Source: Ptiloglossa arizonensis (taxonomy: Eukaryota; Arthropoda; Insecta; Hymenoptera; Colletidae). Taken from it: DNA of 64,000 nucleotides. The position numbers were made by a program, and so were the translations under genes. The stretch lies in contig NC_135048.1 in the NCBI RefSeq assembly GCF_051014685.1, positions 26,988,543 through 27,052,542 on the forward strand, written 5' to 3'. The notes under the pieces were generated by a model. That model did not search any database. It was given only the letters and a program-made list of their open reading frames with translations, and had not been told where the DNA came from. Positions within the stretch are counted from its first letter, which is position 1. Each line of letters opens with the position of its first letter. Below, in pieces: positions 49,950 to 64,000 of the stretch.

Positions 49950-50450
49950 AACAGTGTTGTCAAAGTGGCGTTGTTGTAGAATCTAGGTGAAAGAAATAAA
50001 TGAAGAATGTTGAGTGACATTTTCTCTTACCGAGTTTCGTTTTTTTATAAATGGGTGTCAAATATGCGTGGAATACTATTATATCGTTTTCCAAAATGGA
50101 GAATATGTAATTTAATAAAATGTTTATACACATGTGAAGCACGATTTTGTTAGAGCTTCATTTTCACCAAAGAAAACCAAAGAAGTGATTTTTTGAACAA
50201 TCTAATATTATATAGAAATTGTAAGTCACTACAATTTAAACGATAAAAGAGGAAGAGGATTAACAAACACACAGTGTTGCCAAAGTGGAGTTGTTATCGA
50301 ATCTAGGTGAAAGAAATAAATAAAAAATGTTGAATGACATTTTTATAGAGTTTCGTTTTTTTATAAATCGATGTCAAATATGCGTAGAATACTATACAGA
50401 AATCGTAAGTCACTACAATTTGAACGATAAAGGACGAAGAGGATTAGATC
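49950..50450. repeat. segment duplicated in tandem, about 324 bp apart, one copy MITE-filled
   Basis: The first copy (about 49950-50270) and second copy (about 50275-50450) share GTTGTCAAAGTGG/GTTGCCAAAGTGG, GAATCTAGGTGAAAGAAATAA, GAGTTTCGTTTTTTTATAAA and AAATTGTAAGTCACTACAA/AAATCGTAAGTCACTACAA. The length difference is explained by a MITE at 50079-50205 in the first copy only. Confidence 0.92.
50079..50205. mobile_element. MITE copy 8 (left end damaged)
   Basis: The interior GTTTTCCAAAATGGAGAAT, TTTAATAAAATGTTTATACA and CATTTTCACCAAAG matches the family in reverse orientation. The right end TTTTTTGAACAATCTAA is an eroded inverted end followed by TA. The left end lacks most of the GGGTTGTTCGG sequence. 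Confidence 0.85.
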
Positions 50451-51123
50451 TTTTGCTCCACCCAATCCTCACCAGGACTACCCATATTTGAGTGCTGAGC
50501 ATAGGAGTAGAATCTCCAAATTCGCGAGAAATATACCAAATTGTGTATACAATGATCTTGGTTCGTTAGAAAATTCCTCGTGGATATTTACAAAATTAAG
50601 GATATCTGTGATGGAAATCCGTACAAAAGTATAGCACGCTTTGAAAACGAAGATTTTTAATTTTTTTTAAATTTGAGCAGCTCCGATACGTAGGATATTA
50701 ATGAGACATCGTTCCAGGAGTTCCAAGGAGTTGCAAACTCATGATTATTTACCGCAAATACGAGCGAAATTTTATTATCGAGATTCTGTTACCAAAGGGA
50801 ACTTTTTTGGTCCGCTGATGGTCAATATTTCAGGTGTGTCTACGCCAATGCGTTCCCAATCGTCGTTGTTGCTTCGTCTCGCTCTGTTTCAGTATCTCTG
50901 ATTCGCGATAGTCGTAGTGCGATAGACTTGTAGATAAATCAATAACGAAAATGCGTCGAATTCGAGATGAAACGTTTAATTCGTTGGCAATTTACGACCT
51001 CTGCGCAGTACACTCGAATAATGTGATCTCACTTACGCCTACGTATCCGAAAGATATCACCGTGCTCTTCGAATTGTTGTTCCGATTTCTCGCTTTAGAC
51101 ATTAAAGAACCGACATTGAAATA
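50451..51123. other. no gene recognised
   Basis: Unique AT-rich DNA. A 66-codon frame at 50701 has no known features. Nothing else supported. Confidence 0.4.
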
Positions 51124-51260
51124 TTAGGTTGTCCGGAAAGATATTTCGTTTTTTTTTTTTTTTTGGTAAAAACAAAACACAATTTTTTTAGAGTGTATAA
51201 ACATTTTATTGAATTATATACTCTCCATTTTGGAAAACGAAATGACTTTCCAAACTCAAG
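51124..51260. mobile_element. MITE copy 9
   Basis: TTAGGTTGTCCGGAAAGA on the left, preceded by TA. The interior has TTTTTTTAGAGTGTATAAAC and CTCTCCATTTTGGAAAACGA, and there is an eroded right end GACTTTCCAAACTCAA. Confidence 0.88.
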
Positions 51261-51337
51261 GTAGTGTAAAATGATAAAGATAGTCTTCGCTGCGTTAAAA
51301 TTTATAAACAGTACCAATGGTAGATTGTGTAATTTGA

Positions 51338-51430
51338 TTGGGTTGTTCGGAAAGTGATTTCGTTTTCCAAAATAGAGAATATATAATTTAATAAAATATT
51401 TACACGCTCTAAAGAAATCGTGTTTCTTTT
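51338..51430. mobile_element. MITE copy 10 (half element fused to minisatellite J)
   Basis: TTGGGTTGTTCGGAAAGTG leads into GTTTTCCAAAATAGAGAAT and stops at AAATCGTGTTTCTTTTTT, where 35-bp repeats begin. It is the mirror image of the fusion at 29665. Confidence 0.88.
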
Positions 51431-51560
51431 TTCTATTTTGATGTTCCCGAGTGTCTTAAGAATTATTCTAATTTGAAGTTCTTGAGTATCTTGAAAATTA
51501 TTCCATTCTGATCTTTTCATGTCTCTTAAAAATTATTCTATTTTGAAGTTCTCGAGCGAA
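51431..51560. repeat. 35-bp minisatellite J, copy block 3
   Basis: CTATTTTGATGTTCCCGAGT, then GTCTTAAGAATTATT, repeated about 3.7 times with the same 35-bp step as the blocks at 29.4 and 47.2 kb. Confidence 0.92.
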
Positions 51561-53522
51561 GACTAGTCTACGACACGATCTAGTGTACTCGTACGAATCT
51601 TTATCATTTGAAGATAAATAAAATAGAGTGTCGATGTAGAACCGAAGAATAATCCTTGATCGAAATAAAAAAGAAAAAAAAAACAGAAAGAAGTTGCATC
51701 GTGTGTAACAGGAGGATGTCACACGTGTTAATAATTCTTTTTAACGTTCGTAAATCGTTAACGATCCGTTTATCCGTGCTCCTTCGATATCGAGACACTC
51801 GTTTCCTCGATCGAGGAAACGTGCTTCGTTCGTAATTGAATAATAAAATTCCAAGGAATAAAATCGATCCACGAAACCGTACGTGTTGTTATCCAACGGC
51901 CGGGTACGAGCAACCGTGGACGATGAAAAATATCGTATTAATCTTTGCGCAATACGCGTTAGAATTTCCATCGAACGACGACGTGGCGTCGTAAAACGCG
52001 AACGATGGTGAAGCGCTCGATTACGTCGGATCCTCTTTAAAAGTAACGCTTCGTTAAAAATCGCGTCGTGCGGGCTGCGCCTTTGTTGAGCGCCGTGTTG
52101 GCCGAGAGATCCGCGAATGTATTTCAATTACACCCATCCGCCGTTCCCTTGCCAACTCGTTTGGAACGAGACAAATGGTATATCGCGGTATCACAGTTGA
52201 ATGGAATAAACCAGGAGAAGGTTACGTCGTTCGAAGTGGGAGGTGCCCGATCAGCGACCAATAGAAAGAGCCGCCACCCACGAAGCTATAAAAATTAATT
52301 TATCACATGGATCGCCGCCTACGCCATTGCTCCGTTCTCGGGGCCACGACTGCGCAGCATCCCGCGAGATAGCGCTATCTGTCGGGTCCCTTCGAAGACC
52401 GTGATCGAAATTTTCGTTCGAACTGTACCGTGAAACACTCTGGAAAATACTCGTGAAAATCTACTGTATTTCAATGGACAATTGAGGTGGATTATCACGA
52501 ACAATTCCGGTGGAATACGAATTCACGAAACTTTTTCCTGCAATTGCTTCAGTTTCACTTGTCGTGGAATTACAATGTATTGCTGTGTTTGTTTGGTGTC
52601 TGAATCGATGCTGTTCTTATTTTTCAACGTTTTTAAACATATACTTTTGGGTTAGGTCTGCAATGATGTGTATGCATGTATATGAGCACTGACGGAAATC
52701 GTAATTCTGTACTTGAGGGTACTACTTTAACAGAGGGCACCACACTACGACTCGTCGTTGAAAACGAGTTCCTTATCCTGAACGATTTTACCATCGTATC
52801 TGAAATATCGATCAAGATCGTGGTAGAAGAAATGAGTCGCTTTAACGACTACAGATAACAATTGTGAAACGATGGTTGGATCGTGGAACGTTAGCCCTTG
52901 GAATTTTACGAGAATTGCAAGATTTTTAAGGGACATAATTTTTCGTTCGATTTCAAATTTGCCGATACATAAGATGGTACAATTTAAAGAGATCGGGAAT
53001 GATATTTCCATTTCTTTAGATCTATGCTAGAGATTCATTTGTATTTCTACTTTTAATATAATTAATTCTCGTCGCTTTTAATTTTAATCCATCTCGTTTG
53101 ATACACTTAATAGCCACTGAAATTATACTTCGGTCCAAATCGATAACGTTGGTAGCGATACGGAAATCGTTAAAATCCGTGTGATATGAAAAAACATTGC
53201 CTGTAATGTTTAGTTTATATGTCGTCTGTATTTTCTATATCTATGAGTTTTGTAATATTGTATCTTAAGTTGATAACATTGTTCGTGACACCGAAATGGT
53301 AAGAGGATGTAGGGCCCTTTGAATCGCATTTTTCCATTGGATGCTAATCTATGATGTACCTCGTCTGTGGTGATAATAACCGCGCACAACTTCACGATGG
53401 TGTTCTGTCGAAGAAATGGCGGATTGTTTTTACATGGGGGGTGTTGGAAAAATCTAAGCGCGAGACATGTGGGTGTTGTGACAATTCACGAACAAGTAGC
53501 CAATTAAAGATTTTCTTTCGGC
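51561..53522. other. upstream region and 5' UTR of TGS1; no other gene recognised
   Basis: CpG-rich to about 52.4 kb, then progressively AT-rich. An AAATGGCGG element at 53415-53423, about 100 bp upstream of the TGS1 start codon, resembles a YY1/Pho-type core-promoter word and could mark the start region; this is inference. No other exon could be supported. Confidence 0.35.
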
Positions 53523-58107
<4,585 letters not shown>

Positions 58108-58701
58108 TTGTGATATGATGTGTAATTTAAGAGAAGATCCACATCAGCTGCTTGAAAAAAAGGAACTTCTCACATTTCTTGAATCACTAGCTGTAAATAA
58201 TAACTCGTATCAATTTGCTTAGGTTACTCCGAGAGAAGCAGTATTTTTTATTTCACATGAAACACCTTACAAAATGCATATAAAAAGACATCTGTTGTAT
58301 ACTATAATTTACCGATATATTTTTAAATCATTCTACTAAATTTGTTAAGAATAACGTGTTTATAATTCTATTAATTACCATTCTCACAAATTTTGCACTT
58401 AAGCAAATTGATATAGAAATCTCAATTTGTGGGGACGTATTTGTGAAGTTCAACAGTTAATATATGAACACTCTTGAAAATCTTAAATTCCTTCTTCCAT
58501 AGTAATAATAAGTGTTATTTTTACCTGACAACTAATTCAGTCAAATACATTACAGCATTTTCTCTTTAGTATATCATGTAAAATATTATTTTAATTTTAC
58601 TATGAACCATGTGAGATACTGTAATTTACATTTTACAACGGTTTTCACACTATTATTTTACAATTTTTATGTACACTTCTACTAATTTACTATTAATTAT
58701 C

Positions 58702-58838
58702 AATAAATATATTCAAAATATTAGAGGTGTTCTAGTATATAATACTACTTTCAACATTTTAATAAATTTTGAGACAAAAACATCCCAAATTAATTTAAAT
58801 TTTTCCGATTGTAAAATGTTCCTTAAAAGCAAAATAAA
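58702..58838 (+). terminator. candidate poly(A) signals of TGS1
   Basis: AATAAA occurs at 58702-58707 and again at 58833-58838, about 0.6-0.7 kb after the TGS1 stop. The convergent zinc-finger gene ends at 59208, so the 3' UTRs of the two genes may approach or overlap in this AT-rich 1.1-kb stretch. No other feature was seen between the two stops. Confidence 0.3.
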
Positions 58839-59207
58839 ATTTTTTTTTAATTAACATGATCGTAAAATTGTTGATTCAATTATATAATTACAAATTTTTA
58901 ATGATTTCGTTTTTTTTAAATAAGATACAAAAATTACTCTTTGTATTGAATAGAACATTTAGATTCTTAATATTTTCGTCGCAAACACGATATACAATTT
59001 CAAAAATAGTATCACAATTAGTATTTTTAAAAATTATAGCATTAATTCTAGTTTTTTTTTTTTTTTTTATCAAAAAAGAACAAGTTAATTTGTATCATCT
59101 AAGTAACATATGACTAGCATTTCTTCATTTACTTCCGACGTGTAGATTTCTGGTATTTTCAAACATACAGAAATATTTTTTTTTTAGTAACTCAACTTTT
59201 TGTATTT

Positions 59208-61752
59208 TCACGTATCAACATTAATTGTCGTTGCACCTGATTCTTCGGGTTCTGCAGGTATAGTTATACCACCAGTATCTATACTTTCTTCTTCTTCTCT
59301 TGGTATTTTTAAAAAACAATGCATTGTTTCTTCATCTTCTTGTTCTATTGATGAATTACTCTTAGTCCCACTTTCTCTCGTTGGCAGTGAACCTTCAAGG
59401 TGTTTTGATGGTATTTGTATCGTAATCGTTTGTGATGTACCGTCTGCAGACGTTGAGGAAGACATCAAGTTTGCTTCTAAAGTATCTCCGACTTTTGAGA
59501 AGGCACCCAAACAGCTATAAATCAATTGCGCTGCCGCAATATTACCAGGAAAAACTTCAACATTTTCACCGTCTAAATAAACCAATACAAAATCTTCTAT
59601 TACCATCTAAAAATATGAATACTTGAAATTTAAAAAAAAATTTTAAATATACCTTTCTTCTGCATATTTGCTTTGATCAATCCTTTTTCATGATCTCTTA
59701 CGTGTTGTATGTAACTTTCATTTTTAACAGTTTTAAAAGGGCACAAATCACATGTAAATAAACCAGACAGTAAAGGATGCCTAGATTTTAGGTGATTTTT
59801 ATAACTACTACTTTGTATTGCAGTGTAAGAACAATGTGGACATTTGTAAGGTCTGAATCCTGCAACAATTACTTACACTTGTAGTAATCTGGATATGTAT
59901 GCACATTACTTGAAATCTTTCATTTATACAAAACATACCTGTATGTTGCATTATATGACGTCGTAATGTATTGTGATCTCCAGACTTATATTCACACAGC
60001 TCACAACTGAAAGGTTTATCACCAGTATGCTGACGTAAATGCATTTGCAACATTGCTTTTCTAGCACTAGAATGTCCACAAACATTACAAACGTATGGAC
60101 GCAACTTCGAATGTACTGCTTGAATATGACTTTTCAAACATTTGGAATTTGCATATGTTTTCCCACATATATCACATTTTTTTGAAGTATACCAACGTGT
60201 TACTTCTAATGTTTTACGATCCAAATGCATTACTCTATGATTACGCAATTGACTGGCTTGTTTAAAACATTTACCACATTCAGAACATTCGTACTCTCGG
60301 GTCTCACTATGCACGCGCATGTGAGTCAAAAGTTTCACCATTGTTGCACTTTTATATGCTTTACATATTTTACACGTGAATAGACCTATGTCTAAAAGAA
60401 AAACATTTAGCGCACATAGAATATTTTTAGTACTTTTTGCTCAAATTCTGGAATACTAACCAATTTGATGTTTTTTCCATAAATGTAGGCTACATTGCCT
60501 CCATTTGGTAAATTTCATATCGCGACAAACAGTACATTTAAATGCTGTTCCATTTTGTGATTCTGTATGACAAAGACCATGTTGTTGCATTGTTTCCTCT
60601 GTAGAGAATTTGTAGGGACATCCTCGATATGAACACCTTAAAAAGTATCAAATTTATACAATAAAGAAAAGACATTTATACTTTCAACAGCTTAATAAAA
60701 ATTTACTCACTTTATGTTTCTTTCCATTAATTCAATCATTTTTTTATTGAGCATGTATTCAGAACTTAAAGGTTTCTGAATTTTAACTTGACGTTTTATA
60801 TCATTATTTTCAACACTCTCACCCATACACTCATCCAATAAACCAGAATTTTTAGAATCATCTGTCATATTTTCTTTGCCACCTTTATTAGATCCTGTAT
60901 CTGTCAATTGATGATCCTAAAACAAGAATTGTTGATATATTTTCTCCACATATAGTGGAGATATTTTCCTATAGTAGAATAAATGTATCTTGAACAATTA
61001 CATTTATCATATGTTCTTTACAATCTTCTATGGAAGGGAAGCAATTAGAACATTCACCGCACATGTATAACAATTTTACATCATCTGTATTTTTCGATTC
61101 TTCTTTTATCTGTAAAATATAAATATGAAGGTATCAGTATGAATATTAAACATATACAAAAAGAAACTTAGAAACTCACTTCAATATCCATTTTTGGATT
61201 TACATGTGTTTTCTGAAAGTGTTGCAATAATTGTGTTTTATCTTGAGTTGTATAGGTACATATTTTACATTTGAATGCTGTAACCACTTCCACAAAATCA
61301 TTAGCATTTACATTTGGCTTTTCCACAATAAAATTCTTTTCATTTTGTTCTGTGACAACTTCATATTGCTCTTGGGATTGTTCATCGATATTACCAATTA
61401 CTAAATCTTCATTAGTAATATACTGGGCTTCACAATTATCAACTTCTTTAGATAACAAAACTGCTCTTTCCCGTGGATCATTCTGATCTATAACTTGATT
61501 AAAATCTAATTCTTGTAATTCACCATTTTGAAATACATAGACTTGACCATCTAAACAAACTAAAGAAACTGATTCTTCTTCACTTTCCACTTGTGTTTCA
61601 TCTATAATATTGATTGTATCTTGTTCCTCATTAGTTGATGCAATCTTTACTATGTCAACTGTAGGATCTGATACTGTTTGCAAAATATATCTAGTGCCAT
61701 TTATTTCATAACTTAAATATGAAGAATCTTCAACGCTTAATTCTTCATTCAT
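59208..61752 (-). CDS. C2H2 zinc-finger protein, about 11 fingers, 7 coding exons
   Basis: Coding exons, in transcript order, are 61752-61180, 61109-61002, 60916-60711, 60636-60461, 60391-59939, 59859-59653 and 59596-59208. Phases match at every junction (2112 nt, 703 aa, TGA stop). The start has a strong CACCATGA context. Residues 1 to about 155 are acidic, with one C2H2 finger (CKIC...HFQKTH) at the end of exon 1 and a degenerate CGEC...CKEH finger in exon 2. A cluster of about nine fingers follows, including YECSECGKCF, KKCDICGKTY, YVCNVCGHSS and FSCELCEYKS. One canonical TGDKPF linker is visible. The C-terminus is a Glu/Ser/Thr-rich tail after VYLDGENVEVFPG. This indicates a nuclear DNA-binding regulator; the specific orthologue was not recognised. 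The last intron is ambiguous. I chose the AATAG acceptor (exon from 59596), which keeps the last finger intact; a TTTTTAG 10 nt upstream would shift the frame unless an earlier GTAAGA donor is used. Confidence 0.9.
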
Positions 61753-61823
61753 GGTGATAATAATATTTGGTTAACTCATGTCGGTAAAAATGTTTGATAT
61801 TTAAATTAACAGTAACATTTTGC
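61753..61823 (-). other. 5' UTR part of the zinc-finger gene, second exon
   Basis: An acceptor TATATTTCAG ends at 61824 on the minus strand. The 71 nt between it and the ATG contain two tiny upstream reading frames (ATGTTACTG...TAA and ATGAGTTAA). The pairing with the donor at 62481-62476 is inferred from splice consensus only. Confidence 0.5.
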
Positions 61824-62481
61824 CTGAAATATAAATACATAAAGATATCACAATTACAAATGAAAAAAATCAACTTATTTTAGTTTATCATAAAAAGATT
61901 TAAAGTACTATTAAAAATTAAAATTTACTATCACATAATAATATCAAACAGAAGGTACTGTTTATATCCAACAGACATTCTTATAGAACTATTAAATATA
62001 CATACATATATAGATCATATTGCATTCTATTCAGCTAAATAATTTTCGATATTTATGTCTGTTTAGGTTACACATTACCTTTCCAATTTAAATATTTTTC
62101 AAAATGTGCCAAATGTAAATGTGCTTATAAAGTTCACGTTTTTATAAAAACCACTCGAAATCGTATTTCAAAACGGCGGTATTCGTATAAATTAGCGGAG
62201 AGGTTATCTTAAGGTCGATCAGTAACATGACTTAAAAATGTAATTTTCATAATAACATTCAAAGCGAAGCTGTTCTCTTCTTACAGTATGAAATATAAAT
62301 TTATATAAACTGTCATCTTTTTGTAGTCAAGTACATTCACAGCTGTTCAAATTCGAAAATCATATTTCGCGAAAGCAACTCGCGCGTTGCAAGCGTCTGG
62401 TTCGAGATTTCAAACGAAACTTGAAATATCGAATTGATATATTAATTACATCACGTACAGAAGAAAAGAGTTTTACTTACG
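61824..62481. other. intron in the zinc-finger gene's 5' UTR (inferred)
   Basis: AT-rich DNA between the inferred donor at 62481 and acceptor at 61824. No coding sequence was seen. A TTCAAAACGGCGGTATT element near 62167-62183 might be an alternative start region. Confidence 0.4.
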
Positions 62482-62600
62482 AGCAAAAAATTTAAGTCAA
62501 GCGATAAGCAAGAATACTGAAAAAATGACATAAACGTCAAATTTTAACGCATTATCCATGAGATCCGTGATATTCCACCATCTTGCATCACGTGATACTG
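62482..62600 (-). promoter_or_regulatory. probable promoter and first non-coding exon of the zinc-finger gene
   Basis: On the minus strand an E-box CACGTG (62594-62589) is followed within 10 nt by CAAGATGGTGG, a YY1/Pho-like core-promoter element often found at transcription starts of housekeeping genes. About 100 nt downstream is a consensus GTAAGT donor (62481-62476) that would splice to the acceptor at 61824. The location upstream of the first coding exon and the AT-rich surroundings fit. The start site itself cannot be read from the sequence. Confidence 0.45.
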
Positions 62601-62754
62601 AGAAATTTGGCATAATCAAACATATTTGCGAGGGATACCCGACATTTCGTTCGACAATGATTAAAAAATGACTCGTTCTAACTTCTTTTTATTTGTATTT
62701 TATAAGCACAGTATATTTTTTGTACTTTATAAAATAGAACTTTCTTGGGAAGTT

Positions 62755-62781
62755 TTTATTTGATGACATTAATACTTTATT
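62755..62781 (-). terminator. candidate poly(A) signals of the LENG1-like gene
   Basis: Two AATAAA hexamers on the minus strand (62781-62776 and 62760-62755) lie about 160-185 nt past the TAG stop. AT-rich DNA produces such hexamers by chance, so this is only suggestive. Confidence 0.35.
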
Positions 62782-62938
62782 GTCATCACTGGTAAATGAA
62801 CACAGATCTTATAAAATATTATTTAAACATCTGTACACGTGTAGATGTTTACATAATTATAATGACAATAATCTTTCAATGCTTAAGTAATAAAAAATGC
62901 TCCACAATTATAAAATAAAGTCCAACTTACACTTTACA

Positions 62939-64000
<1,062 letters not shown>

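Noticed and set aside
15878..51317. A recurring minus- or plus-strand peptide of the type FRFPKWRIYNLIKCLYTLKK in many frames
   Set aside because: It is the translation of the MITE interior. It appears wherever a copy lies, with stops and frame breaks, and matches no transposase.

Overview
This is animal nuclear DNA, most likely from a hymenopteran insect (bee, wasp or ant). All protein-coding genes have spliceosomal introns with GT..AG ends. The best recognised genes (a knirps-family nuclear receptor, TGS1, LENG1) are single insect-type orthologues, and much of the non-coding DNA is unusually rich in CpG words such as tcga and cgcg, which is typical of Hymenoptera. The species was not determined.

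Layout. Bases 1 to about 53,400 are gene-poor and CpG-rich. They hold many short satellite and minisatellite arrays, mostly private to one locus, and about ten copies of a 130-155 bp Tc1/mariner-like MITE. The only gene recognised there is a minus-strand nuclear receptor of the knirps/knrl/eagle (NR0A) family. Its two zinc-finger exons are at 28948-28871 and 27821-26778. A probable upstream N-terminal coding exon, 6.15 kb away, is at 35259-35101. The large repeat-filled stretches around it are where regulatory DNA of such a developmental gene would be expected, but I could not identify enhancers by eye.

From about 53.5 kb to the right end the composition becomes AT-rich and the genes are tightly packed. 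TGS1 (trimethylguanosine synthase, plus strand, 8 coding exons, 53523-58107) converges on an unnamed C2H2 zinc-finger gene (minus strand, 7 coding exons, 61752-59208). A LENG1-like/CIR_N-domain gene (minus strand, 62939 to beyond the window edge) lies behind it. For TGS1 and the zinc-finger gene the exon models close in frame across every junction (1147 and 703 codons). TGS1 and LENG1-like proteins both belong to nuclear RNA metabolism (snRNA/snoRNA cap hypermethylation; spliceosome-associated), but nothing in the sequence shows that they are co-regulated.

The most unusual structure lies in the repeats. A composite of a 35-bp minisatellite and half a MITE has the same internal junction at two distant loci. 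A 55-bp array sits nested inside a unit of a larger array. A dimeric higher-order satellite is also present, as is a duplicated segment that has the MITE in one copy and lacks it in the other. I found no CRISPR array, no transposase gene, no convincing tRNA or rRNA gene, and no unknown multi-gene system.
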